A DNA stretch of 64,000 nucleotides from Bacillus sp. es.036 (GCF_002563635.1 NZ_PDIZ01000001.1:2976001-3040000), one strand, 5' to 3'. Shown: positions 27,459 through 36,131, counted from the stretch's first letter. Numbers and translations are program-made. The notes: generated by a model not told the origin, from the sequence alone.

Positions 27459-27560
27459 ATGGAACGGAAAGAGGGAATTAAACTAACAGGCATCCTTACG
27501 AATATTGCAATTATTACTACTGCTGTTATCGCACTAACTTCTGGATTTAAATTGGTTTAA
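27459..27560 (+). CDS. 33-residue single-pass membrane peptide
   Basis: The frame reads MERKEGIKLTGILTNIAII and continues to ...SGFKLV, a charged start followed by one membrane helix of about 20 residues. The ribosome binding site GAAAGGAGGTGgacatta is one of the best in the window, which argues for real translation. It lies between DUF5317 and a GGDEF/HD-GYP gene on the same strand. Too short for family assignment; it could modulate its membrane-bound neighbours. Confidence 0.75.
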   Translation: MERKEGIKLTGILTNIAIITTAVIALTSGFKLV

Positions 27561-27620
27561 TCACAAAGGAGAGGCACTGCTTCTCCTAAAAAACTAAATT
27601 TAAATGAGAGTGATCGAGAC

Positions 27621-29450
27621 ATGAAGGGCATCTTTCAGAAATTAACTAATGTTGTAAGCGTATATCTTGCACTCGTTTCTATCGCGGGAAGTTCACTCTT
27701 CCTCACTCAGTACTTACTGACATTTCATTCGATTAACTGGAGTCTGGCCTTCACGTTCGTAGCGGCAATCTTATTATTGAATCATTATACGATCCTGTTG
27801 CCACCAAGCGGTAACTCGTTATCGATGGATTCAGCGATCTACCTGGCAGTCCTATTTGTATTCGGTCTCCACATGACGCTATCCCTTTTGCTTGTCACTT
27901 CGATCATCTATGCTTTATACAACAAAAACGTTGTCTGGTGGAAACACCTATTTAATTTTGCGATTTATAGCATCATGATCATCGGTGCATATGAAGTTTT
28001 TATGCTCTCCGGTGAATTAAGCGGCATGCTAACATTCTTCAACGTTGCCTCTTATATGTTTTCTCTGGTCGTGTACTTTAGTTTAAATGTGCTCTTAATC
28101 GGGGTTTTCTTCCTTTTATCCGCATCTGAAAACTTATATCAAATTGTGCAAGGCATGTTGAAAGAAACGATATCAAGTTATTTCATTACGCTTGGTCTTT
28201 CCTTGATTCTCGTTTTATTAATGCAACAACAGGTCATTCTTGGCATGCTATTGTTTTTATCCGTAGCTGTCGTGCTATCCGTTTCGTTTAAACAGTATTT
28301 TGAACTTTATCAAGAAGTTTCACAGAAAGCAGATATCGATCATCTCACTGAGCTATACAATCACGGTTATTTCAAGTCACTTTTAGAGGATGAAATAAAA
28401 ACTGCAAAAGCCACAGGACAACCTTTATCCATCGGTTTAATCGACCTTGATGATTTCAAAAAATACAATGATCAGCACGGTCATTTACAGGGCGACAGAC
28501 TGTTAAAACACTTCGGTGCCGAACTAAAAAGGAATGCGAAAGACGTGTTTACAGCCGCTCGATATGGCGGAGAAGAATTTGCGCTATTAATGCCGGGAAA
28601 AACAGAACGGGAAGCGTATCACATCATCAACCATCTTCGAAAAGAAGTAAACGACCACTATTTTGAAGGTGTTGAAGTTCTTCCACACGGCTGCTTATCT
28701 TTCTCAGCGGGCGTTATTCAGTACAATCGGGACATGTATGATTCGTCGGAAGTTCTTGAGAAGGCAGATCAAGCGATGTATTTTTCTAAAACAAAAGGGA
28801 AAAACAACGTTTGTATTTATGATGCGAATCACGTTCTTTCCAAAACGTTTTACAACCATAAAGAAATGGAACTTCTAGAGCAACAATTGAAAATTTTTCT
28901 ATCCAAAGATGTTTATACGTACAAACATAGTAAACGAGTTCATGAGTATGCAATTGAGTTCAGCAATCGTTTGAATTTGAATGCAAATGATCAGAAAACC
29001 CTCGTAATGGGTGCCTTAATTCACGATATCGGGAAGCTTGAAATTCCTCGTGAAATTATCAACAAAAAAGGCAAGCTGACGAAAGACGAATGGGAAATGG
29101 TTCAGAAGCACGTTACCTGGGGCAGAGAAATTGTGTCGACAAATCGCCAACTCCACGACCTTCTCCCGCTCGTCGAACTGCACCACGAACGTTTTGATGG
29201 AAAAGGTTATCCTTATGGATTAAGCGGTGAAGAGCTTCCAAAACTTGTACGCATGTTAACGATTATTGATTCGTTTGATGCCATGACAACCGAACGTCCT
29301 TACCAAAAAACAAAATCGATCAGCGAAGCGATTGATGAGCTAGAAAAATGTGCGGGTACTCAGTTTGATCCCGAACTCGTCCATGAATTTATCAAAGTCA
29401 TTAATGAGAATCCCGCTCTTAATGAGAAGCCGATTCAGATTACGATTTAA
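27621..29450 (+). CDS. Membrane GGDEF + HD-GYP protein (cyclic-di-GMP turnover)
   Basis: This 609-residue protein has an N-terminal membrane region of about six helices (to about residue 225). A GGDEF domain (about 240-400) follows, with LIDLDDFKKYNDQHGH and the active motif RYGGEEF intact; the RxxD inhibitory site is absent. The C-terminal HD-GYP domain (about 430-600) has HDIGKLEIP, HHERFDGKGYP and IDSFDAMTTERPY. It can therefore in principle both make and degrade cyclic-di-GMP. The upstream DUF5317 and 33-residue peptide genes are co-directional. The ribosome binding site is weak. A strong terminator follows. Confidence 0.94.
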   Translation: MKGIFQKLTNVVSVYLALVSIAGSSLFLTQYLLTFHSINWSLAFTFVAAILLLNHYTILLPPSGNSLSMDSAIYLAVLFVFGLHMTLSLLLVTSIIYALYNKNVVWWKHLFNFAIYSIMIIGAYEVFMLSGELSGMLTFFNVASYMFSLVVYFSLNVLLIGVFFLLSASENLYQIVQGMLKETISSYFITLGLSLILVLLMQQQVILGMLLFLSVAVVLSVSFKQYFELYQEVSQKADIDHLTELYNHGYFKSLLEDEIKTAKATGQPLSIGLIDLDDFKKYNDQHGHLQGDRLLKHFGAELKRNAKDVFTAARYGGEEFALLMPGKTEREAYHIINHLRKEVNDHYFEGVEVLPHGCLSFSAGVIQYNRDMYDSSEVLEKADQAMYFSKTKGKNNVCIYDANHVLSKTFYNHKEMELLEQQLKIFLSKDVYTYKHSKRVHEYAIEFSNRLNLNANDQKTLVMGALIHDIGKLEIPREIINKKGKLTKDEWEMVQKHVTWGREIVSTNRQLHDLLPLVELHHERFDGKGYPYGLSGEELPKLVRMLTIIDSFDAMTTERPYQKTKSISEAIDELEKCAGTQFDPELVHEFIKVINENPALNEKPIQITI

Positions 29451-29482
29451 ATAAGCGAATGCCGAGGCATTCGCTTATGTTT
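29451..29482 (+). terminator. Terminator after GGDEF/HD-GYP gene
   Basis: TAAGCGAATGCC and GGCATTCGCTTA form a perfect stem around a 3-base loop (GAG), immediately after the stop codon; only a short T-rich tail follows. Confidence 0.85.
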
Positions 29483-29600
29483 ACTGCTGAAAAGGCATTA
29501 ACTGTTACCTAATACCTACCTTTCATGCTTGTCTTAACTAATTGAGAAAGGAAAGCAGCCTGCTCCCCTTTGCAACAAATATGTAACCATAACGAGGCCA

Positions 29601-29900
29601 TTACCACATAGGCTCGTCACAATCAGTAACATGATAAAAGAACGGTAAAATACCGATCGTAACAACTGCCATTGCAAGCTCAACCGCCAAAATAACGAAA
29701 AGCGAAACGTCAAATGCTAGCATCGGTAGCCAGAGTACCGCCACAATACTCGGAATCACAGCCAGGTTATTCCGAGTCCTGCAAGTAGGGTACTGTTTAC
29801 TTCCACAAGACGGACAGCAATCGTATTTTTTAAAGTTAACGACTGCTCGAAAGGTTTCTTTCCACGTCCATTTTGTTTGACATTGCTGACAGGTAGCCAT
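29601..29900 (-). CDS. TIGR04104-type zinc finger membrane protein
   Basis: This 99-residue protein starts MATCQQCQTKWTWKETF, then DCCPSCGSKQYPT, giving a four-Cys zinc ribbon of the TIGR04104 family. Two membrane helices (about residues 47-64 and 66-88) follow. The role is unknown. The gene stands alone between the GGDEF gene (convergent) and pcp. Confidence 0.85.
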   Translation of the reverse strand: MATCQQCQTKWTWKETFRAVVNFKKYDCCPSCGSKQYPTCRTRNNLAVIPSIVAVLWLPMLAFDVSLFVILAVELAMAVVTIGILPFFYHVTDCDEPMW

Positions 29901-29955
29901 CTCTAATCCCCCCTACTCTTTATACGAGTATCGCTTATAATGGGTTTCAAGTTGG

Positions 29956-29986
29956 AAAAAAGCTGACCGAATGGGCTCAGCTTTTT
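29956..29986 (-). terminator. Terminator after pcp
   Basis: AAAAAGCTGA and TCAGCTTTTT pair around CCGAATGGGC, giving a stem with T runs on both strands, 11 bases past the pcp stop codon. Confidence 0.85.
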
Positions 29987-29996
29987 GCGAATAATA

Positions 29997-30623
29997 TTAG
30001 TTTTGTACATCCTCTTCTAACTCAGCAAGGGTATGAATCATAATTTTAATGGCATCTCGAATACTCGTAAACGGAAAACCGGTGTGTGCCGAATGATGAA
30101 GCGTCATCTCAAAAGTAGGTGGCACATGAACAAATCCTGCAGGAATCGTAAGGTCTTTTTGTTCAAGCGCATACAGCACGCTATACATGACGTTATTGCA
30201 AAGGTAGGTTCCAGCAGTATTGGAAATTTCGGCAGGGATGCCATTTTGCATGAGCGCATCCGTCATCTTTTTAATAGGAAGCGTGGAAAAATAAGCGGCT
30301 GGACCTCCCTCAACAATCGGTTGGTCTTCAGGGGCGTGTCCCGTGTTATCTTCTACACTGTCATTCACGTTAATCGCAATACGTTCTGGTGTAATTTTTG
30401 TCCGATCCGCAGCGAGTCCAAGCATAATCACTGCAACCGGATCACACTGTTCAACATACTCAATCAGCATTTCTGCCGCTCGTTCATAATCGACAGGCAG
30501 CACGCGCGAAATAATTTCAAACCCACCAATCGTTTCTTCATCCAATTCCATGACAATCTGTTCGGTTGGGTTATGACGATGCTCAAGAAAAGGTTCAAAT
30601 CCAGTTAACAATAAAGGTTTCAC
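29997..30623 (-). CDS. pcp: Pyroglutamyl-peptidase I
   Basis: I choose the GTG at 30623 (start VKPLLLTGFEPFLEHRHNPT), since family members begin with the LLTGFEPF motif and GGGGAG lies 6 bases upstream; an ATG 15 codons earlier would add an unusual tail. The 208-residue cytoplasmic cysteine peptidase removes N-terminal pyroglutamate. Triad: Glu in the PERIAIN region, Cys in NTAGTYLCNNVMY and His in GFVHVP. Length matches B. subtilis Pcp (215). Single-gene unit. Confidence 0.93.
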   Translation of the reverse strand: MKPLLLTGFEPFLEHRHNPTEQIVMELDEETIGGFEIISRVLPVDYERAAEMLIEYVEQCDPVAVIMLGLAADRTKITPERIAINVNDSVEDNTGHAPEDQPIVEGGPAAYFSTLPIKKMTDALMQNGIPAEISNTAGTYLCNNVMYSVLYALEQKDLTIPAGFVHVPPTFEMTLHHSAHTGFPFTSIRDAIKIMIHTLAELEEDVQN

Positions 30624-30851
30624 TCCACTCTCCCCTTTCGCTTTAAACCAGTCTTGGTGAAGATACAAAACTTCTACATTACCTTTCTATAACCTTATTT
30701 CAAGAGATTTAACCTAGAAATTTTAGTAAATTTTTACCATCACCACCACAAGTGATATTGAAAAGTTCTTTACGTTCTAAAAAGGGATTTAATATAAAAT
30801 CACGAACCTCTGTCGTATAGAGCTTATCTAAACAAAAGGAGGCAACACCGT

Positions 30852-32054
30852 ATGTCTTTTTCAAAACTTGTTTTCACGCCACTCAGTTACACCGGCTGGG
30901 GGGCACTTGAACAGCTTTTACCTGAAGTAGAGAAGCACTCTCCGGAGCGTATTCTTGTTGTTACTGATCCGGTTTTAAACGATATCGGTCTTGCTGATCG
31001 TGTTCGGATACCATTGGAAGAGATAGGATATTCAGTACATATTTATACCGAAACTGTACCAGAGCCACCGCTTGCCATCGGTGAAAAGCTCGTCAATTAT
31101 ACGCGAGAAAATGCATATGATCTCGTTATCGGCCTTGGCGGAGGAAGTGCATTAGATCTCGCCAAATTAACGGCCGTTTTATCGGCACATGAAGGTTCTG
31201 TTGGAGATTATCTCAATTTATCAGGAAACCGAGAGATTACAGACAAAGGCCTCCCTAAAATACTAATCCCTACAACGGCAGGAACTGGTTCTGAAGTAAC
31301 CAATATCGCGGTGCTCTCTCTTGAAAGCTCAAAAGATGTCGTTACACACGACTATCTACTTGCAGATGCAGCGATTGTTGACCCTGAACTAACCATTTCC
31401 GTTCCTGCAAAGGTAACCGCGGCAACAGGTGTTGATGCCCTTACCCATGCGGTTGAAGCTTACGTCTCGGTCAACGCAAGTCCGACGACAGATGGACTTG
31501 CGCTACAAGCAATCCGGCTAATTAGCCGCTCCATTAGACGTGCTGTTACGAATGGAGAAGATCGAGAAGCACGTATCGATATGAGTAACGGAAGCTATAT
31601 GGCCGGTCTTGCTTTTTTTAATGCAGGAGTGGCAGGCGTCCATGCACTCGCCTATCCACTTGGCGGTCAGTTTCACATTGCTCATGGAGATTCCAATGCG
31701 GTGTTGCTTCCATATGTGATGGGATATATTCGAAAAAGCTGTACAAAGCGAATGGGAGACATTTTGAACGCGCTGGGCGGTAATTCTCAATTTCTTTCAG
31801 AAGAGGAAGCTTCCTATGAATGCGTTCGCCAATTAGAAAGACTCGTTCAAGATGTCGGCATTCCAAGTACACTTAGCGGGTTTGATATTCCAAGTTCAGC
31901 ACTTGAATCACTCACTGAAGACGGTCTGAAACAGAAAAGACTTCTTGCCAGAAGCCCGCTTCCTCTTTACGAAGCCGATATTCGCGCGATCTATCAATCT
32001 GCTTTCAATGGGAAGGTTGTAGAAGCGTCACTTGCCAATATTCAACACCCTTAA
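30852..32054 (+). CDS. Iron-containing alcohol dehydrogenase
   Basis: This 400-residue cytoplasmic enzyme has the NAD motif GLGGGSALDLAKL, the family signature TTAGTGSEVTNIAVL, and the metal-binding GVDALTHAVEAYVS and GVHALAYPLGGQFHIAHGDSNAVLLP. It belongs to family III (Fe-type) alcohol dehydrogenases. The substrate could be butanol, propanediol or a hydroxy acid. The ribosome binding site AAAGGAGGCAACACCGT is strong. A 20-bp perfect hairpin follows the stop codon. Confidence 0.93.
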   Translation: MSFSKLVFTPLSYTGWGALEQLLPEVEKHSPERILVVTDPVLNDIGLADRVRIPLEEIGYSVHIYTETVPEPPLAIGEKLVNYTRENAYDLVIGLGGGSALDLAKLTAVLSAHEGSVGDYLNLSGNREITDKGLPKILIPTTAGTGSEVTNIAVLSLESSKDVVTHDYLLADAAIVDPELTISVPAKVTAATGVDALTHAVEAYVSVNASPTTDGLALQAIRLISRSIRRAVTNGEDREARIDMSNGSYMAGLAFFNAGVAGVHALAYPLGGQFHIAHGDSNAVLLPYVMGYIRKSCTKRMGDILNALGGNSQFLSEEEASYECVRQLERLVQDVGIPSTLSGFDIPSSALESLTEDGLKQKRLLARSPLPLYEADIRAIYQSAFNGKVVEASLANIQHP

Positions 32055-32055
32055 T

Positions 32056-32100
32056 ATCAATCATGAAAGCCCGCTACTTAAGCGGGCTTTCATGATTGAT
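32056..32100. terminator. Long perfect hairpin after the alcohol dehydrogenase gene
   Basis: ATCAATCATGAAAGCCCGCT, loop ACTTA, then its exact reverse complement: a 20-bp perfect stem. It begins 1 base after the stop codon. It has no U tract directly after it, so it may stabilise mRNA as well as terminate. Confidence 0.75.
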
Positions 32101-32142
32101 AATCCTATTGTTAGGGAACATCACTTAAAACGGAAATAGGTG

Positions 32143-32319
32143 GTGTCATACTTGGGTTACTTCTTATTACTTATTCTTTCTCTTGCGATCATGATCTTTC
32201 TTATAAGAGTTCCGCTAACCGATCGCTTTCCTCCAGCGATTCGCAAAATGGGCGTGATCTTCCTTGCGTTAATCTCGCTTGTCTTTCTCGCCTTATTAAT
32301 TGCTTCTTTTATAGGTTGA
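32143..32319 (+). CDS. Small two-helix membrane protein
   Basis: This frame is read from GTG 32143, or from TTG 32152, which has AGGTGG eight bases upstream. It encodes 55-58 residues ending ...LLIASFIG. Two hydrophobic helices flank the polar stretch RVPLTDRFPPAIRK. I recognise no family. The gene is co-directional with the alcohol dehydrogenase and ends directly before copy 2 of the dispersed repeat. No ATG start is available at the N-terminal end, so it could be missed by simple gene calling. Confidence 0.6.
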   Translation: MSYLGYFLLLILSLAIMIFLIRVPLTDRFPPAIRKMGVIFLALISLVFLALLIASFIG

Positions 32320-32320
32320 T

Positions 32321-32401
32321 CGAAAAGGCGAAAGTGTCCGCTTGAGGTGGACACTTTCGCCTTTTTTGTTTGTGAGAGGGGTCAGGTTCGAACCTGACCC
32401 C
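32321..32401 (-). repeat. Dispersed bipartite repeat, copy 2
   Basis: The palindrome at 32378-32401 is GGGGTCAGGTTC plus its exact reverse complement. The second hairpin at 32323-32367 (GGCGAAAGTGTCC paired with GGACACTTTCGCC, then TTTTTT on the plus strand) also works as a terminator for the small membrane protein gene. The palindrome lies 15 bases past the stop codon of the TcaA-like gene. Confidence 0.92.
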
Positions 32402-32416
32402 CTCTACGCTACCACT

Positions 32417-33820
32417 TTAATAGACTACAGCATTCGTTAAATCAACGTAATCCACTTCTTCTCGGCTGTCAATCAACCATTTCCCTCCGCTTTTCACAAG
32501 TTTATAGTGAAAACCACTTGAGGTAACTTCCGTCTTTACGTTGCTTTCACCTCTCTCATGATTCGCTGAATCCATCGTAACAAGAACGTCGATTTCTGCT
32601 TTCTTTCCAGATGAATCGATAAATAGGCTGTCGAGATCAAAGGCTGCCTCCACAACCTCTCCAGTAAAAGCGGCATTATTTTCTTTCACTGATCGGAAGC
32701 GTTCGTCAAAATACGATTGAAGCTCTGGGGTTAGGTTTGAAAAGTAATCTGTTTCAAGATTTTCATAGGCATAGACCCAGTCATTTAAGTACGTATTAAC
32801 AGCGGAAATGATCAGATCTGTTTCATCTTGATTCTGCACCACTTCTGGCTGATCAGCAGCTACTTCCTTTTCGATCACGGCAGGTTCGCGATAGTCGATC
32901 GAAAAGAACGGAGCTTCTCCTTCAAAATGAACGGAAGGGCTTTTCACGACGCCTGCTTCAAACGTTTTCTCTGCATGCATAACAACAGATCCGTCCGTTG
33001 GATAAGGACCAATTTCTCCGGTATCACCTACCGCGATGCCCGTGTCTTTTCCATTTATAAATAAGCGAGCATCTTCGTAGTTCGAATCTGGCATCACAAA
33101 CGCGCCATTAACAGGCAAATCAACCTGCACAGTTTCCTCAGATGGAACGAGTTCGATCTCCGCTTCTCCACGCATCGTGTACCCTTCATTTTCTAATTTT
33201 GTTTCAAAATGATAGCTCCCTGGCAGAAATGGCCCGATTTTTTTACCATCTTCTCCAATCGTTCCGCTCTCTTCTTTATTAATGAAAAGCGTTGTTTTAT
33301 TGAATTGTGTTCCTACCTCTACATAGATCGGTGTAGGAGCGATTCCATAATCCTTAAATAGATAAAAAACCTTCCCATCTTCCATTAACGTCATTTGAAG
33401 GAGCAAGCTTTCGTTCGGTTTGATAAGCGTATGATCGCTTAAGCTTCTAGCCTGTCTCTCCAAATCTTGAACAAGAAGCGTTCGTTGGTCAGGGTGATCT
33501 TTCAAAAGCGAAACAAAACTCGCAAGTTCAGCTTCCTGGGAAAGCAATGGATTTGTGTCAGGAATGAACTTCCCGATCGCCTCGTAATCCTCTTCCAAAA
33601 GCGCATCGCGAAACCGCTCCACTGTTCGCTCAGGAGATGTTACCCATTTTAACGTTAGAAAACTACCAATTAAGACAAGGAGTATCCCTCCAATGATTGC
33701 TCCCCATAAAAGACCTCTCGATTTGTTTAATGGCGTTTCCCTCGTTCTTGCGACTTTCTGTCCGCACTTGACGCAAAACGTTCCGGCCTCGCTCCTCTTA
33801 CACTGATTGCACCAATTCAT
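32417..33820 (-). CDS. Zinc-ribbon, TcaA-like membrane-anchored protein
   Basis: I use ATG 33820 (start MNWCNQCKRSEAGTFCVKCGQK), since GGAGGTGGGAAG precedes it; a longer frame has no ribosome binding site. The 467-residue protein has a four-Cys zinc ribbon in the cytoplasm, one membrane helix (about residues 36-58), and a large extracellular part with repeated TcaA-like domains and a C-terminal NTF2-like domain. This layout is that of TcaA, linked to glycopeptide susceptibility and wall stress in S. aureus. Divergent from two more zinc-ribbon genes. Confidence 0.85.
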   Translation of the reverse strand: MNWCNQCKRSEAGTFCVKCGQKVARTRETPLNKSRGLLWGAIIGGILLVLIGSFLTLKWVTSPERTVERFRDALLEEDYEAIGKFIPDTNPLLSQEAELASFVSLLKDHPDQRTLLVQDLERQARSLSDHTLIKPNESLLLQMTLMEDGKVFYLFKDYGIAPTPIYVEVGTQFNKTTLFINKEESGTIGEDGKKIGPFLPGSYHFETKLENEGYTMRGEAEIELVPSEETVQVDLPVNGAFVMPDSNYEDARLFINGKDTGIAVGDTGEIGPYPTDGSVVMHAEKTFEAGVVKSPSVHFEGEAPFFSIDYREPAVIEKEVAADQPEVVQNQDETDLIISAVNTYLNDWVYAYENLETDYFSNLTPELQSYFDERFRSVKENNAAFTGEVVEAAFDLDSLFIDSSGKKAEIDVLVTMDSANHERGESNVKTEVTSSGFHYKLVKSGGKWLIDSREEVDYVDLTNAVVY

Positions 33821-33995
33821 CTTCCCACCTCCGCCCATTATTCCAAATCATATGGGAGAGATTTCTATTTATGACTGCTATTCCAAATCGATTTTTAACA
33901 TGATTTAGAACTTTTATCATATCTATGAAAAGGTCGAGAAAAGCACTCGTTCGCCTCTGTCCTATAAAGAGCGAACAGCTGAAGGAGGAGAAGGC

Positions 33996-34478
33996 ATGTC
34001 AGATCTACAAACGAAAATAGGCGGAGGTTTGTCAAAACTTCAAGATGGCCTAAACCAAGGAAAAACGAAACTCCAAACGGCACAGGAAGTTTCACAGTTA
34101 AAGAAGCATGCAAGTGATGCTGCTTCAAATCGCATGAAAGTCATTAACCAGCTTGGAGAGCTAACTTATCGCCTCCTTCGAAAAGGAGAAATCCAGCATT
34201 CTGATTTAACAGAACAAGTTGAGCGCCTTCTTCCATACGACCTGGAACTTTATCAAGCGAATCGTGCCCTCAGCCAAATGAAAAAAGAAGCAAGTGAACA
34301 CGTTTGCGAATGCGGAGCCCCCATTCAAGTAGAGGATACGTTTTGTGGAAGCTGTGGAAGCAAAGTCCTGATAGCAGAACCCCCTCAAGCGCTCGCAACG
34401 CAACCGTGTGAAATGTGTAAGGAAGAAGTACTTGAGTCTGCTCAATTCTGCGGTTGTTGCGGTTTAAAAAACGGCTAG
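33996..34478 (+). CDS. Double zinc-ribbon protein with helical N-terminal half
   Basis: This 160-residue soluble protein has a charged helical N-terminal half (residues 1-100, likely coiled coil). Two zinc ribbons follow: CECGAPIQVEDTFCGSCGSK and CEMCKEEVLESAQFCGCCG. I recognise no named family. The ribosome binding site GAAGGAGGAGAAGGC is strong. It is 3 bases ahead of a zinc-ribbon membrane protein gene, and divergent from the TcaA-like gene. Confidence 0.83.
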   Translation: MSDLQTKIGGGLSKLQDGLNQGKTKLQTAQEVSQLKKHASDAASNRMKVINQLGELTYRLLRKGEIQHSDLTEQVERLLPYDLELYQANRALSQMKKEASEHVCECGAPIQVEDTFCGSCGSKVLIAEPPQALATQPCEMCKEEVLESAQFCGCCGLKNG

Positions 34479-34481
34479 GAG

Positions 34482-36041
34482 GTGGTAATCATCACGTACT
34501 GTACAACATGTGGCAACGAGGTTAGCGACAATTACTGTCCTTTTGATGGGACTTTTCAGCTTCATGCAGAGACTCCAAGCATTACTTCGGGCGCCAAACC
34601 AAAATTTTGTTCAGATTGCGGTACAGAGAATAGCAATCACGAGCAATATTGTTTGCAGTGTGGTTCTTTTCAACTTCCCCTCGTCCCTTTTAAAGCGGAA
34701 CGCACCCAGGAAAAGGTGGCGACGTCTCATACGATTCCCGATCTCAGCAGTATCAATAAAAGATTGGCCATACTCTGCGCCTTTCTTGCCTTTCTAGCGG
34801 TTGGCATCATGTCTTTCGTGGTATCAGAAGGGTTTCAGCAGCAAGCCGCTTCCTTTCAACAAACCCTAAATGAGCTCGAGGTTGGGCCGACAGAAGTCGT
34901 AAACGATTTTTATTATAACTACGGTACTGAAAACCCGCCATTAACCGATCCCTTCGTTGGAATGACCGATTATTGGATGGCAGCTCATCTCCTTAATTCA
35001 ACACTTTCCTTCAATTTAACAGAAGCTGGTGAGCGATTTGGAGGAGACCTCGAGCTTCAGTCTGGCCTGCTAATCCTGCTTTTACTGCCCCTTATTTCGC
35101 TACTGATTGCGGGATACTTGTATGGGCGTAGAGCTTCAGGAACGTTTCAACACTATTGGGTATCTTCGCTTTTAATCGGACTTGTTTATGGCGTGCTAAC
35201 GGCACTGATCGCTCTAATCGCAGGATTCCAATTCGATGCTTCAGCACAAGATAGCGGTATGGTTGCAAGTTTGGCGATCGAAAACAACTATCCGTTCATA
35301 AAAGCTTTCTTTGCTGCATTTTTCCTAGGGACAATCTTTTCGTTTATTGGTAGTTTGTATGGAAGTGGTACGATGAAACAACTAACTTCTTCTCCACTAA
35401 AAGAAGGCATCAGAACGATCACATTCGGAATCATGCTCTCCTCTACAGTGATTATTCTGTTACTCTATCGTTTCATGTCTGACGCTAACCCTTTTCTTAG
35501 CTTTGATGATATTCCTGGAACCTATTTTCTAATCATCGCGTTTCAAGGCGGTTTTCTTCTATGGAATACGCTCAACCTTTCTTCTCTTACGTTAGATATG
35601 AACATACTAGATGAGAAACTGCAGGTGATGTATTCTGCTCTTGGCGGGATAAAAATGGAAACAAATGATCCTTTTTCACTCTTTAGCTTCCTATCAAGTA
35701 ATCCAGGTAACTTAAAACTCTATATGATCATCGGGTTGCTCATCCCAATTGGTTTATTCATATGGGCAGGATACAGGCTAAATCAGGGAGGCACTATTCA
35801 GCTTCATCGGATTGTCGTCTTTGGTTTGCTATACGCTTTTATGATGTCTTTACTAACTGCTGGTTTAAATACTGGATTCACATTTAAATTAGATTTCTCA
35901 GCTAGGGAATTTCAAGACATGACAGACGTACCATTTCTTTTTATTGGTTCCTCCGCCATCGCGACATTCTTCAAATGCTTTATCTTCTCAACACTTCTCG
36001 CCATTTGTGGCGCTTATTTGAAGAAACGGAAAGTGGGTTGA
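34482..36041 (+). CDS. Zinc-ribbon polytopic membrane protein
   Basis: This protein of about 517 residues has two N-terminal zinc ribbons (YCTTCGNEVSDNYCPFDG and FCSDCGTENSNHEQYCLQCGS). About eight membrane helices follow from residue 90. I recognise no specific family. The start is odd: the GTG at 34482 lies inside the ribosome binding site AGGAGGTGG, whereas two ATC codons at 34488 and 34491 sit at the right distance. No in-frame ATG occurs before the membrane part. The gene probably forms an operon with the upstream zinc-ribbon gene. Confidence 0.8.
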   Translation: MVIITYCTTCGNEVSDNYCPFDGTFQLHAETPSITSGAKPKFCSDCGTENSNHEQYCLQCGSFQLPLVPFKAERTQEKVATSHTIPDLSSINKRLAILCAFLAFLAVGIMSFVVSEGFQQQAASFQQTLNELEVGPTEVVNDFYYNYGTENPPLTDPFVGMTDYWMAAHLLNSTLSFNLTEAGERFGGDLELQSGLLILLLLPLISLLIAGYLYGRRASGTFQHYWVSSLLIGLVYGVLTALIALIAGFQFDASAQDSGMVASLAIENNYPFIKAFFAAFFLGTIFSFIGSLYGSGTMKQLTSSPLKEGIRTITFGIMLSSTVIILLLYRFMSDANPFLSFDDIPGTYFLIIAFQGGFLLWNTLNLSSLTLDMNILDEKLQVMYSALGGIKMETNDPFSLFSFLSSNPGNLKLYMIIGLLIPIGLFIWAGYRLNQGGTIQLHRIVVFGLLYAFMMSLLTAGLNTGFTFKLDFSAREFQDMTDVPFLFIGSSAIATFFKCFIFSTLLAICGAYLKKRKVG

Positions 36042-36045
36042 GCGA

Positions 36046-36116
36046 GCGTCCGCTGTGGGTGGACTTTTGAGGTTTTTTGTTTGCGAAGGGGGTCAGGCTC
36101 GAGCCTGACCCCCTTC
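36046..36116 (-). repeat. Dispersed bipartite repeat, copy 3
   Basis: The palindrome at 36085-36116 is 32 bases, perfect (GAAGGGGGTCAGGCTC plus its reverse complement). The second hairpin at 36046-36066 is degraded but recognisable (GCGTCCGCTGTGGGTGGAC). It lies between the convergent zinc-ribbon gene and the M24 gene, 15 bases from the M24 stop. Confidence 0.9.
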
Positions 36117-36131
36117 ACTCCTTTCACTTCT

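Noticed and set aside
30033-30608. 191-codon plus-strand frame
   Set aside because: It is fully antisense to pcp, rich in Arg, Asn and His, and has no recognisable domain.
32323-32367. Second hairpin of the repeat as an ordinary terminator only
   Set aside because: It does look like a terminator, but the same hairpin type recurs at fixed distance from the palindrome in several other places, so I treat it as part of the repeat.
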